Source: an uncultured Oscillospiraceae bacterium (GTDB lineage: Bacteria > Bacillota > Clostridia > Oscillospirales > Ruminococcaceae). Taken from it: DNA of 36,797 bases. The DNA lies in the NCBI GenBank assembly GCA_900555435.1, contig USLH01000002.1, positions 1 to 36,797 of the forward strand. Direction: 5' to 3'. Below, one piece after another: positions 14,589-22,058 of the stretch (position 1 is its first letter; every line of letters begins with the position of its first letter). The position numbers and the translations under genes were made by a program. The notes beneath the pieces are model-generated. The model searched no databases. It was not told the DNA's origin and saw only the letters and a program-made list of their open reading frames with translations.

Positions 14589-15906
14589 AAATGGTGAGGG
14601 TGCCGTTTTCATCGATGAGGAGAATCAGGATCTGCTCTTCTTTGCCGGTGTCGCAGTTTACATAGACCAGAAGCTCTTTTCCGTTTTCGGCGGTACAGTG
14701 GAATTCGTAGCAGTTCCGCTCCAGCTCCCCGTCGGAGGGGATCACCGCCAGCCGGGCGGACCGGACGGTCAGGAGGGGGCTTAAAGAGGCTTCCGCTTCT
14801 TTTTGACTTAGAATGGGGGAGGGAAGATCCCGCTTTTTATGGCAGGTCAGGTACCCACGGGCGTCGAAGCCCACGATGCCGCCGTCGTCCATGGCGACGC
14901 TTACTTTAATCAAATCGGGATAGAGGAGAAAGCCGTTTTCCACGGCGGCGAAATTGGCGGTCAGGATGTTCCCAGCAGTTTCGTAATAAGTCAGGGTCAT
15001 ATCGGGGATCCCCAGCCAGTTAAGGTAGTTTTCGGCTTTCCTGGCGGCTTCTTCGGCGGAGAGGGAGGAGGTGGTAACGATGCGAGGGTCGGTAAGATAG
15101 GTGAGGTAGCCGCCTTTGCGGGTGACCGAGATCTCCCGCTCGCCGAAGGAGAAAGCGTAGGAGGGCATCCGTCCCTGTTCCTCGCCGCTGTCGGAGAGGA
15201 GGGAGGGGTCGATGTTAAAGGCATGGGCGGCTTTTTCCCGGGCAGATTCCCAGCCGAGATCCGTGGCGGTTTTGAGCATTTCCGGCTCCCGGGTCAGCAA
15301 ATGGTCGGAGAAGGGGCCGTCATAGATCAGGGTGGGGTAGGCGGTGAAACCCTCTTCGAATTCTGCCAGATCCTCCCCGATGGTGGGGACGGCGCTCTTG
15401 GCAGGGGCATCGGAAAAGTCCATCTGGCCGCTGCGGAGGGCGTCCTGGATCACCAGCATATTCTCCTGCAGCCGGTCGGCGTAGTCGGAGAGCTTTTTTA
15501 AATTTTGGGTGTCCTCCTGGGTCAGGGCGTCCCCGTCCGCCGCCTTTCGGGAGAGAGAGATAGAATATTCGCCTACCTGCGCCAGAAATTTATAGGTGTT
15601 TTCCAGATCAAAGGAGCTGGTGGGAAGCTGGGAGAGGGAGGCCTTGGCGGCAGACGCTTCTTTCCAGAGCTTGGCAGTCAGGCGGTCGAGCTGTTCCGGG
15701 GTGCCGGTATAGCGGCCTTTTTCCAGAGTCGTGGAGATGTTTTCGGTGTAAGTGGCTAAGTCTTCGGCCGCACGAAGGTAGGAGGCTTGCAGGGCAGTTT
15801 CGTACTGCCTGGCCTGCCGGTAGAATTGGAAGGCGTAGCCTGTGGCGATAAGGAGTGCTGCAGCGGAAAAGATCATGATCCGGGCCTTGCTGCGGAGATT
15901 GGTCAT
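14587..15906 (-). CDS. ypeB: Germination protein YpeB
   Basis: A 439-residue protein with an N-terminal uncleaved anchor (about 9-27), a long helical region (about 30-190), then PepSY-like repeats (around 255-345 and 370-439, with SAEEAARKAENYLNWLGIP and LSQKEAEASLSPLL). In Bacillus, YpeB is needed to deliver and stabilise the cortex hydrolase SleB in the spore, and the two genes form an operon. Here sleB is about 13 kb away on the same strand. The start at 15906 has a strong AAAGGAGG site. Sigma G control is expected from the family, but no clear sigma G promoter is visible. The product should act at the outer face of the inner spore membrane. Confidence 0.9.
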   Translation of the reverse strand: MTNLRSKARIMIFSAAALLIATGYAFQFYRQARQYETALQASYLRAAEDLATYTENISTTLEKGRYTGTPEQLDRLTAKLWKEASAAKASLSQLPTSSFDLENTYKFLAQVGEYSISLSRKAADGDALTQEDTQNLKKLSDYADRLQENMLVIQDALRSGQMDFSDAPAKSAVPTIGEDLAEFEEGFTAYPTLIYDGPFSDHLLTREPEMLKTATDLGWESAREKAAHAFNIDPSLLSDSGEEQGRMPSYAFSFGEREISVTRKGGYLTYLTDPRIVTTSSLSAEEAARKAENYLNWLGIPDMTLTYYETAGNILTANFAAVENGFLLYPDLIKVSVAMDDGGIVGFDARGYLTCHKKRDLPSPILSQKEAEASLSPLLTVRSARLAVIPSDGELERNCYEFHCTAENGKELLVYVNCDTGKEEQILILLIDENGTLTI

Positions 15907-15994
15907 GGGAAGATCCTCCTTTCAGGTTGCCTATATTTTTCCCGATGACCGGGAAAATATACCGGATCGTCCGAAAAGGGGGCCTTGAGTGCAA

Positions 15995-16026
15995 CGAAAA
16001 GAGCCGGGATCTTTCCCGGCTCTTTC
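15995..16026 (-). terminator. Terminator of the minus-strand unit starting near 16403
   Basis: AAAGAGCCGGG pairs with CCCGGCTCTTT around a 6-base loop; on the minus strand it is followed by TTTTCG. It lies 28 bases after the end of the open frame at 16054. Confidence 0.65.
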
Positions 16027-16053
16027 AATCGATGTTATTCAGTTGTCAGGTCG

Positions 16054-16347
16054 TCAGAATGTCAAAACAATGCGAACGTTTCGGGTGGACTCACCTCTTT
16101 GCGAAGAAATGACGTTCCGTTTTTCCGTCCGATCTGCGACTGTATCAAAATAGAAAAGAATCAAACGCACCGTTTGCCGCAAAAAACCTTTTTGGAAGGC
16201 CAGCGCCTTCGGGTCAGAATGCTTAGGGTGGATCCATTGGCAGAACCATCTGCCGGATTGGCCGCCGAACGATTCAAACTTTTTAAGGTGGGTTTCTTAC
16301 GAATGTGCGCCGCAGATTCGGACGAACAAACACTCAATACTGTCCAT
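16054..16347 (-). pseudogene. Interrupted small gene, or structured RNA with a 16-residue leader peptide
   Basis: A consensus promoter (16410-16438) is followed by a ribosome binding site AAAGGG and an ATG at 16347. The frame reads MDSIECLFVRICGAHS, then a TAA at 16297-16299. In the same frame it stays open for another 80 codons (ETHLKKFESFGGQSGRWFCQ..., ending IVLTF) to a TGA at 16054, after which a terminator follows. Unit boundaries thus fit a gene of about 97 residues with one internal stop. The same stretch also holds several short hairpins (GGCAGA/TCTGCC, GAAGGC/GCCTTC, CAAAC/GTTTG), so a regulatory RNA of about 400 bases is the alternative. I do not recognise the protein. Confidence 0.35.
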
Positions 16348-16409
16348 CGGAATCACCCTTTCGTTTTTTCTGGTCGTTTTTGTTTTGCCTGATTCTCTTC
16401 TACGGCTTT

Positions 16410-16438
16410 ATTATAGCAGGAAAATTGGATAAAGTCAA
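16410..16438 (-). promoter_or_regulatory. Near-consensus promoter of the 16.0-16.4 kb minus-strand unit
   Basis: On the minus strand TTGACT (16438-16433), 17 bases, then TATAAT (16415-16410). Confidence 0.88.
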
Positions 16439-16505
16439 TAGTTTTTTTATAAAAAACTAAAAAATTATGTTTTAATATCTGGAATAGATAATTCACAAAA
16501 CTTAC

Positions 16506-16534
16506 TTGACATTCGGATAGATCCGGGGTAAAAT
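16506..16534 (+). promoter_or_regulatory. Promoter of the DUF1292 gene
   Basis: TTGACA (16506-16511), 17 bases, TAAAAT (16529-16534). The leader holds two small hairpins (GGTG...CACC and CCCGCAGCTGCGGG) before the ribosome binding site. Confidence 0.85.
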
Positions 16535-16599
16535 AAAAAAGACGGTGTGACGTGTCACCGACTGAAAACCCGCAGCTGCGGGGGATTTTGGAGGATCTT

Positions 16600-16932
16600 A
16601 TGGCCGATAAATTTGATGAAGCCAATCTGTATACCTTAGTAGACGAAGAGGGCGTGGAGCAGACCTTTGAGATGCTGGATGCCATGGAAGTGGACGGAAA
16701 GCAGTATTTTGCGCTGGTTCCCGTTTATGACGACCCGGAAAAACAGGTGGAGGACGATGGTGAACTGGTGGTCCTGACCTCCGAGATCGTGGACGGTGAG
16801 GAAATGATGGCGTCCATCGATGACGACGACGAGTACGAGCGGATCGGGAACCTGTTCATTGATCGACTGAATAAGCTCTTCGATGGCGAGTTTGACGAGG
16901 ACGAGGATCTGGAAGATCCCGATGAGGAATAA
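16600..16932 (+). CDS. DUF1292 family protein (YrzB-like)
   Basis: A 110-residue, very acidic protein matching DUF1292. It has a core with LYTLVDEEGVEQTFEMLDAM and KQYFALVPVYDDPE, and an acid-rich tail (DEDEDLEDPDEE). Members are common in Firmicutes and their function is unknown. The ATG at 16600 is chosen for its GGAGG site; the frame is open a further 16 codons upstream through the leader hairpins, which is unlikely to be translated. The gene has its own promoter and is followed after 25 bases by the promoter of the 6S-like RNA, with no clear terminator of its own between them. Confidence 0.85.
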   Translation: MADKFDEANLYTLVDEEGVEQTFEMLDAMEVDGKQYFALVPVYDDPEKQVEDDGELVVLTSEIVDGEEMMASIDDDDEYERIGNLFIDRLNKLFDGEFDEDEDLEDPDEE

Positions 16933-16956
16933 TTTCCGATTTTTGGAAGAAAGCCC

Positions 16957-16985
16957 TTGACAAAACTATTGGCTTTCGCTATAAT
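16957..16985 (+). promoter_or_regulatory. Consensus promoter of the 6S-like RNA
   Basis: TTGACA (16957-16962), exactly 17 bases, TATAAT (16980-16985): full consensus. Confidence 0.92.
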
Positions 16986-16991
16986 ATGTTA

Positions 16992-17220
16992 CAGAAAAAC
17001 GTCTGCCTTGTGCGAGCAAGTACAGCTGTTTTAAATCCGAACATGATGTAAAAACGGGGACTTAGCTCCGTATGCGGGATGCAGACCTCCCGGTTTTCGC
17101 CGGACGAAGGGAGCGCAATGTATGCGGGCCGTCACCCACCTGCTGAGAAGCGGGTTTATGTCACTGTACGACGGCAAGGTGGAGTAATTTTTCAAACAGC
17201 CTGCGTTCTGCGCAGGATCG
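16992..17220 (+). ncRNA. ssrS: Abundant-type structured RNA, probably 6S RNA
   Basis: A stretch without an open frame lies between a full-consensus promoter and a strong terminator (17224-17257). It can form a long, internally interrupted stem with an apical region CTCCC...GGGAG and a CCGG loop near 17085-17115. A hairpin ACCTGCT-GAGA-AGCGGGT (GNRA-type loop) lies near 17138, and a stem CCTGCG/CGCAGG at 17200-17216. The block ACTGTACGACGGCAAGGTGG resembles the 3' half of Firmicutes 6S RNAs as I remember them. 6S RNA binds the housekeeping RNA polymerase and modulates transcription in stationary phase. It is not RNase P, tmRNA or SRP RNA: their conserved cores are absent. Confidence 0.55.
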
Positions 17221-17223
17221 GAT

Positions 17224-17257
17224 CCCTCGCTCCTTGAGCGGGGGTTCTTATTTTTTG
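17224..17257 (+). terminator. Terminator of the 6S-like RNA
   Basis: CCCTCGCTC pairs with GAGCGGGGG, with a CTT loop, followed by TTCTTATTTTTT. Confidence 0.85.
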
Positions 17258-17293
17258 TAAATTCGGATTTTCCGGAAGGGAAGGGAGAAAACA

Positions 17294-18211
17294 ATGAAAG
17301 AGCTGTTGATCGGTGGGGAGATTCCCGCTTCGGAGATCGCTCTGGGCTGTATGCGGATCTCCAATTTGGAGCCGAAGGCGGCGGAAAACCTGGTGCGCAC
17401 GGCACTGGATGAAGGGGTCACCTTCTTTGACCATGCGGATATTTACGGCGGGGGCCGTTCGGAGGAGGTTTTTTCCGAAGCCATCGGGATGCGCCCTTCC
17501 GTTCGGGAGAAGATCGTGCTCCAGACCAAGTGTGCCATTCATGACGGCATTTACGATTTTTCCAAGGAACACATCCTCCGTTCGGTGGACGGGAGCCTTA
17601 GACGGCTGAAGACCGATTATGTGGACTTTCTGCTGCTCCATCGACCGGATACTCTGATGGAGCCGGAGGAGGTGGCGGAAGCGTTTTCTGTTTTGAGGGA
17701 AAGCGGGAAGGTCCGGCACTTCGGCGTCAGCAACCAGAAGCCCCTGCAGATGGAGTTTCTGAACCGGGCGCTGGGGGAGGAAAAGCTGCTGGTCAACCAG
17801 CTGCAGTTCTCCATCTGCCACAGCGGGATGGTGGATTCGGGGCTGAACGTCAACATGAAGTGCGACGCCGGAGTGGACAGGGACGATTCCGTGCTGGAAT
17901 ACTGCCGGCTGAACCATGTGACCATTCAGGCGTGGTCGCCGTTTCAGTACGGCTTTTTCGAGGGCGTTTTCATCGGCAGCGACCGGTATCCGGAACTGAA
18001 CGCCGTTTTGGACCGGATCGCAGCGGAGCAGGGTGTCACCGGCTCGGCGGTGGCCATTGCCTGGATCCTGCGGCACCCGGCGAAGATGCAGCCCATCGTT
18101 GGCACCACCAATGCCGCCCGTCTGAAGGAAATCTGCGCCGCATCCCGGGTCACTTTGTCCCGGGCGGAGTGGTATGAAATCTATAAAGCGGCAGGCAACC
18201 GGCTGCCGTAA
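17294..18211 (+). CDS. Aldo/keto reductase (YdhF-like)
   Basis: A 305-residue TIM-barrel NAD(P)H-dependent oxidoreductase. The catalytic tetrad is visible: D46 and Y51 in FFDHADIYGGG, K79 in VLQTKC, H116 in LLLHRPD. Further family motifs are RHFGVSNQ (phosphate and substrate side) and QPIVGTTNAARLKEI near the C-terminus, which binds the cofactor adenosine phosphate. This pattern fits the YdhF-type subgroup. The substrate is unknown. The start has a GGAAGGGAAGGGAG site. It precedes a HAD phosphatase after a 21-base gap, so the two are likely co-transcribed; a detoxification or sugar-derivative role is only a guess from that pairing. Confidence 0.9.
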   Translation: MKELLIGGEIPASEIALGCMRISNLEPKAAENLVRTALDEGVTFFDHADIYGGGRSEEVFSEAIGMRPSVREKIVLQTKCAIHDGIYDFSKEHILRSVDGSLRRLKTDYVDFLLLHRPDTLMEPEEVAEAFSVLRESGKVRHFGVSNQKPLQMEFLNRALGEEKLLVNQLQFSICHSGMVDSGLNVNMKCDAGVDRDDSVLEYCRLNHVTIQAWSPFQYGFFEGVFIGSDRYPELNAVLDRIAAEQGVTGSAVAIAWILRHPAKMQPIVGTTNAARLKEICAASRVTLSRAEWYEIYKAAGNRLP

Positions 18212-18232
18212 ACGGCTGTGAAGGGAATGCGA

Positions 18233-19063
18233 ATGGCAACTTATCGAATGCTGGTGACGGATCTGGACGGGACGCTTCTCAATCGGGAAGCAAAGCTGTC
18301 CGAACGAAACAAGGCGGCCATCCGTCGGGCCGTGGAAAAAGGGATCCCCATCGTCCTCTGCTCCGGGAGGTTCCCGGCGGAGGGGCTGGCGGACTTCGGG
18401 CGGGAGCTGGGGCTGGATGCTCCCGGGAACTATTACATTTGCGGGAACGGCGCCCTTTTGGTGGATGCGGCGACCCTTGCCATCGTGGAGGGGAACTACC
18501 TGCCGCTTTCCTCGGCGGCGGAGCTGATCCGCCGGGCGGAAGCGTTCCCGCCGGAGCTGCAGCCGGAGCAGATCCACATCTGCACGCCGAAGGGATTCTA
18601 CTGCCGGGAGCCGGCGGGGGATCGGTTTGATTTTATCAAGCCCTACGGCATGGAGGTCCGGGTCTTTTCGGAAGACCTTCATGAGGTTCAGGGGGAAGTG
18701 GGGAAGATGCGTTTTGTAGCGAATCGGCCCGGTTTTGCGGAGAATTTCGTCCGTGCCATGGAGCCTTACTGCCCGGCGGATGCGCTGGGGTACATCATGC
18801 CGCCTTTTCTGGGAGAATATGTGGGGATCCACGCTCAGAAGGGGTACACGGTGGGGCTTCTTGCCAAGCGGCTGGGGATCCCCATGGAAGAGGTCATCTG
18901 CGTGGGGGACAGCTATAACGACCTGTCCATGCTGAAAGCGGCGGGGCTTGGCATTTCCGTCCGCAACGGGGAGAATCTGATCCGCCGGGAGGCAGATCTG
19001 GTTTTTCCTTTTACCAATGCGGAAGACGCCGTGGGGCGGATTATTGAGGAATATCTGCTGTAA
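18233..19063 (+). CDS. Cof-type HAD phosphatase
   Basis: A 276-residue HAD hydrolase of the Cof (subfamily IIB) type. Motif I is VTDLDGTLLNRE near the N-terminus, motif II CSGR, a large alpha/beta cap lies in the middle (about 85-190), a KGYTVGLLAKRLGI lysine motif III follows, and motif IV is CVGDSYNDLSMLKAAGLGI. Family members dephosphorylate sugar phosphates, FMN or pyridoxal phosphate; the substrate is not predictable. The ATG at 18233 is preferred because AAGGG lies seven bases upstream; ATG 18227 and GTG 18218 are in frame and possible. It is the second gene after the aldo/keto reductase and is closed by a terminator. Confidence 0.88.
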   Translation: MATYRMLVTDLDGTLLNREAKLSERNKAAIRRAVEKGIPIVLCSGRFPAEGLADFGRELGLDAPGNYYICGNGALLVDAATLAIVEGNYLPLSSAAELIRRAEAFPPELQPEQIHICTPKGFYCREPAGDRFDFIKPYGMEVRVFSEDLHEVQGEVGKMRFVANRPGFAENFVRAMEPYCPADALGYIMPPFLGEYVGIHAQKGYTVGLLAKRLGIPMEEVICVGDSYNDLSMLKAAGLGISVRNGENLIRREADLVFPFTNAEDAVGRIIEEYLL

Positions 19064-19069
19064 AAAAGA

Positions 19070-19114
19070 AAATCCGCCGACAGAGGGTTTTGGCTCTTTG
19101 TCGGCGGATTTTTG
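19070..19114 (+). terminator. Terminator of the aldo/keto reductase-HAD unit
   Basis: AAAATCCGCCGACAGAG pairs with CTCTTTGTCGGCGGATTTTT around an 8-base loop, with T residues after it. Confidence 0.88.
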
Positions 19115-19161
19115 CTTTTTCGGTTTTTTTATAAAGCTGTCCGTGATCGGTTTACCCTTAG

Positions 19162-19296
19162 TCAGTTATCGTCGTCATCATGAGGTGTTTTACTCGTTGA
19201 ATCCAATTGACCGTCGGGAGTGTACCAATCTGTAGTACCATCCTCGTGGTCAAAGCCGACAAAATAAGAATCACAATACTTTTGTTTTGCAATATG
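19162..19296 (-). pseudogene. C-terminal fragment of an unidentified gene
   Basis: The minus frame reads KQKYCDSYFVGFDHEDGTTD, then WYTPDGQLDSTSKTP and an acid tail HDDDDN before a TGA at 19162. It has no start codon: a TAG lies just upstream of the first readable residues near 19297. Composition looks like real protein, and the D/T/S-rich end recalls a secreted or surface protein tail. I do not recognise it. The rest of 19115-19407 holds only a hairpin, GAAGCAGCC/GGCTGCTTC, at 19345-19378. Confidence 0.3.
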
Positions 19297-19407
19297 CTAT
19301 TTTTGAGGTGATTTTATGCTGGGAAATCAAAGCTTTTTAACTGTGAAGCAGCCTCCCGGTTCCGGGGGGCTGCTTCTGAGGTTATAGCAATTTTTCTTTT
19401 GAAACAT

Positions 19408-20076
19408 TCAATCGGAAAGCGAAGAGACAAACTGCCAGAAAGGGGAAAGGTCTTCGTAATTTTCCAGAAAGCAGTCGCTTGAAAGGCGAAGGGCTTCCTG
19501 CTGTTTTTCACTTGAGTCAAAGACGGCGGCGACGAAGAACCCGTCATCCTTCGCCGTTTTTGCAGCGTGGAAGGCGTCTTCAAAAACGACGGTCGTGGTA
19601 CGGTCCGCATGGAAAGATTCCATAGCCCGGCGGAAAATGATCGGCTCGTCTTTGCCGTGGCCTACTTCGCCGCAGGTGAAAATGGCGTCGAAATAAGGGC
19701 GCATTCCGCATCGGCACAGGGCGGCTTCGATCAGAGGACGGTCGGTAGCCGTTGCGATGCAGAGGGAGAGCCCCGCTTCTTTTATTTGTTGCAAAAAGGG
19801 GAGAATGCCGGGCTTCGGCTGGATCTCGGAGAGATAGAAGTGCTCCACGATCCGGTTGATTCCGGCGGTGATCTCTTCGATGGATTGCGGCAGGTGATAC
19901 TGCTCCTTAAAATAGCGGGCGGACTGAAGAAGACTCATGGCCCGGACTTCCTCCCGAAGGGTGGGAGATGGCTCTTTTTCAAGGGAGCGGAGGTAGGTTG
20001 CCCCTACGGTTTCCCAGATGTACATGGAGTCGAAGAGGGTGCCGTCAAAGTCGAAAATTCCACAGGTCAGTTTCAT
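19408..20076 (-). CDS. HAD-superfamily phosphatase (subfamily I)
   Basis: A 222-residue HAD hydrolase: motif I GIFDFDGTLFDS (residues 6-17), motif II threonine in CIATATDRP, motif III lysine in VGHGKDEP, motif IV VFEDAFHAAKTAKDDG. A helical cap lies between about 20 and 90. It closely resembles the HAD protein at 1629-2279 in motif wording (ATATR / ATATD; VFEDA) and may be a distant paralogue. Ribosome binding is weak (GGTGAACG), and a TATAAT at 20147-20142 on the minus strand could serve as the -10 box, without a good -35. It lies just downstream of sigG on the same strand but probably has its own promoter. Confidence 0.85.
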   Translation of the reverse strand: MKLTCGIFDFDGTLFDSMYIWETVGATYLRSLEKEPSPTLREEVRAMSLLQSARYFKEQYHLPQSIEEITAGINRIVEHFYLSEIQPKPGILPFLQQIKEAGLSLCIATATDRPLIEAALCRCGMRPYFDAIFTCGEVGHGKDEPIIFRRAMESFHADRTTTVVFEDAFHAAKTAKDDGFFVAAVFDSSEKQQEALRLSSDCFLENYEDLSPFWQFVSSLSD

Positions 20077-20175
20077 GCGTTCACCGGTTTCTTTGATGTT
20101 CGGTTTGCTGATACCCAGGGAGGGTTCAGCGTTCCGGAGGTATTATAGCATGGAACGGGGGTGGAGCGCAAGGGG

Positions 20176-20943
20176 TCAGATCTCTCCCTTTACCTTTGCC
20201 AGAGCGCCTTTTTCCAGGCGGGAGACCTGAGCTTGGGAAATGCCGATCTGGGCGGAGACCTCCATCTGGGTCTTGCCCTTGAAAAAGCGGAGGGCGATGA
20301 TCTTTTTCTCCCGGTCGTTCAGTTTGGAGAGGGCCTCCCGGATGGCGATCTCGTTTACCCAGTTGCCGTCGTCGGAGTGGTCGGAGACCTGATCCATAAC
20401 GTAGATGGTGTCGCCGCCATCGGAAAAAACCGGCTCATAGAGGGAGACAGGGTCCACGATAGCCTCTAAAGCCAGGACGACGTTTTCTTTGGGAAGGCCG
20501 ATCTCATTTGCGATCTCCACTACCGTGGGATCCCGGCCGAAGGCGGCGGTGAGCCGCTCCTTGGCCTGCATGGCACGGTAGGCGATGTCCTTTAAGGAGC
20601 GGCTGACCCGAAGGGGGGAGAAGTCCCGCAGATGCCTTCGCACCTCGCCGACGATCATCGGTACGGCATAGGTGGAAAACCTTACACCCTGAGAAATGTC
20701 GAAGTGGTCAATGGCCTTGATCAGGCCGATGCAGCCCACCTGAAAAAGGTCGTCTAAGTTTTCGCCCCGGTTTGCGAAGCGCTGGATGACGCTTAAAACC
20801 AATCGGAGGTTGCCGCTTATCAGGGCTTCCCTTGCGTTTGGATCGCCCTCCTGCATTTTTTTGAGCAGCTCCATTTTTTCCCGCTCCCGGAGTACGGGGA
20901 GTTTGGCGGTATTGATCCCGCAGATCTCAACTTTGTTTATCAA
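20176..20943 (-). CDS. sigG: Forespore sigma factor SigG
   Basis: A 255-residue sigma-70 family factor of the sporulation group. The N-terminus NKVEICGINTAKLPVL is diagnostic of sigma G. It holds the anti-sigma and gate region found in this protein and not in sigma F. Region 2 follows (GNLRLVLSVIQRFANRGENL, DDLFQVGCIGLIKAIDHFD, FSTYAVPMIVGEVRRHLRD), then region 3 and region 4 (LNDREKKIIALRFFKGKTQM, EVSAQIGISQAQVSRLEK). It directs late forespore transcription, including sleB, ypeB and small acid-soluble protein genes. The start is a TTG at 20943 with a GGAGG site seven bases upstream; no ATG or GTG in frame fits better. The usual spoIIGA-sigE neighbours are not in the window. Confidence 0.95.
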   Translation of the reverse strand: MINKVEICGINTAKLPVLREREKMELLKKMQEGDPNAREALISGNLRLVLSVIQRFANRGENLDDLFQVGCIGLIKAIDHFDISQGVRFSTYAVPMIVGEVRRHLRDFSPLRVSRSLKDIAYRAMQAKERLTAAFGRDPTVVEIANEIGLPKENVVLALEAIVDPVSLYEPVFSDGGDTIYVMDQVSDHSDDGNWVNEIAIREALSKLNDREKKIIALRFFKGKTQMEVSAQIGISQAQVSRLEKGALAKVKGEI

Positions 20944-21042
20944 AGGGCACCCTCCATCTCACGCATTTGCAGTCAGAGTATGGACGGAGCGGGAAAAGTT
21001 AATCGTTTGGGAAAAAGTGTCAGGGCAAGAGGTATCTTCCTC

Positions 21043-21071
21043 TTGACAAAGAGCGGAATTTGGTTTACAAT
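21043..21071 (+). promoter_or_regulatory. Near-consensus promoter upstream of the hairpin RNA
   Basis: TTGACA (21043-21048), 17 bases, TACAAT (21066-21071). It points away from sigG into a stretch with no convincing protein gene. Confidence 0.88.
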
Positions 21072-21077
21072 AATAAT

Positions 21078-21204
21078 TAAAAGAGTATAGATTCCCGGAT
21101 CACTTTCGATCCGATTTAGACGGAGGAGCTATGAAGACCCTGACTGACTGCAGCATCCCAGAAGAAATGGGCTGCCGGGGGTCTTGCTTCTCCGGTTTTT
21201 TCAT
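21078..21204 (+). ncRNA. Candidate small RNA: long rod hairpin ending in a T-run
   Basis: Downstream of a strong promoter the RNA would fold into a small hairpin (CGGATC/GATCCG, 21097-21114). A long rod follows: CGGAGGAGC (21121-21129) with GCTTCTCCG (21186-21194), AAGACCC (21134-21140) with GGGTCTT (21179-21185), GCAG with CTGC, and CCCA with TGGG closing the loop GAAGAAA. It ends in GTTTTTTC. A ribosome binding site and ATG (21131) exist but lie inside the rod, and the frame they open runs through both terminators into the antisense of the Hpt gene, so I favour a non-coding RNA. It lacks the SRP RNA and 6S cores. An attenuator in front of the second hairpin at 21273 is the alternative. Confidence 0.5.
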
Positions 21205-21272
21205 GGATCAAGGAACGGGGAGTCGGGGGATTATTGCTGGTACGGGCGTTCTTTCGACATTGAAAAACAAAG

Positions 21273-21317
21273 ACCCGGGACAGCGCTCGGAATTTTCCGG
21301 TGCCGTCTCGGGTTTTT
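21273..21317. terminator. Bidirectional terminator between the small RNA and the Hpt gene
   Basis: ACCCGGGAC pairs with GTCTCGGGT, with an inner stem TCGGAA/TTCCGG, followed by T residues on + and by TCTTTGTTTTT on the minus strand. It serves the Hpt gene, which ends at 21331. Confidence 0.8.
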
Positions 21318-21330
21318 ATCTGTTTGCGGG

Positions 21331-21681
21331 TCAGTTGTCCAGCTGGGAAATGGCGTCGATCAGAGTCGTGTGCTCGGCGGAGACGGCGTCCAGCAGGCTA
21401 TAGTCAGTCAGAGGCTCCCGACCCCGGAGGGCTTCGGTCAGAGCGAAGCTCACCTGATAAAGCCGGTCGAAGTTGAGGTTCTGGGCCAATCCCTTCATGG
21501 TATGGGAAGCACGGAACGCTGCCTCCCAGTCGCCGGCTTCAACGGCGGAGCAGAGCTGAGTGTAGGTGGGATCCTGTGGATACTTCCCGACGAATTTACG
21601 GATCATGGCTGCGCTGGGGATCCGCTGGAGCAAGCCCTGATAATTTCCGCCGATGCGGTCGTAAAGTTCTTCCATTGTCAT
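21331..21681 (-). CDS. Stand-alone Hpt phosphotransfer protein
   Basis: A 116-residue all-helical protein that is essentially one Hpt domain. The phospho-accepting histidine is H60 in ASHTMKGLAQNL, preceded by DWEAAFRA and followed by a helix with LYQVSFALTEALRG. It would carry phosphate between a hybrid kinase REC domain and a final response regulator. The hybrid kinase that starts at 22059 on the opposite strand has a REC domain but no Hpt domain, so the two are likely partners. The ribosome binding site is AAAAAGGAG. The leader holds two hairpins (GCGTTCC/GGAACGC and CCGCC/GGCGG); I could not find a clear promoter for it in 21690-21930. Confidence 0.85.
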   Translation of the reverse strand: MTMEELYDRIGGNYQGLLQRIPSAAMIRKFVGKYPQDPTYTQLCSAVEAGDWEAAFRASHTMKGLAQNLNFDRLYQVSFALTEALRGREPLTDYSLLDAVSAEHTTLIDAISQLDN

Positions 21682-21935
21682 CTGCGTTTTCTCCTTTTTG
21701 AGCCGCCCGGAAGGCGGATCGCTTCCGTTTTTGTTGAGCGTTCCGTTTAGAGGAACGCAGAAAATGCTTGAATTGCGTACCGTTAAAATTATCGTGTTGC
21801 TACATTAAGAAAGCCTTTAGAATTATTATGCCATATTTCTCCGTGTTTTGCAAAAAAAATTTAACCGTTTTCGGATGAAAAACGAAGAAATCCGGGTGTG
21901 TACTTTGTTGAAAAATACAAAAAGTGGAATTTTCA

Positions 21936-21964
21936 TTGCAAAACACGGACAAGTGATGTAAAAT
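21936..21964 (+). promoter_or_regulatory. Promoter of the six-gene kinase array
   Basis: TTGCAA (21936-21941), 17 bases, TAAAAT (21959-21964). The stretch 21690-22058 is AT-rich and holds no gene. Confidence 0.7.
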
Positions 21965-22058
21965 ATATTAGTTAAAATATCGTTTTTTTCACATTTGTGT
22001 CGAAAAAGGAAATGCTTTGTAGATGGTTCCCCGTTTTTTCGGAAAGGAAGCGTGTGTG

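Noticed and set aside
15985..16392. 135-codon + strand frame
   Set aside because: It opens inside a terminator stem, lacks a ribosome binding site, and is antisense to the unit with a clear promoter on the minus strand.
17192..18832. 546-codon open frame on the minus strand
   Set aside because: It lies antisense to the aldo/keto reductase and the Cof phosphatase, both with intact catalytic motifs and ribosome binding sites. Its composition (His/Arg/Pro/Gln-rich) is that of a codon-bias shadow.
21131..21403. 90-codon + strand frame with a ribosome binding site after the 21043 promoter
   Set aside because: The start site is buried in a rod hairpin, and the frame runs through two terminators and antisense into the Hpt gene. 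I treated the region as an RNA instead, although a short leader peptide cannot be excluded.
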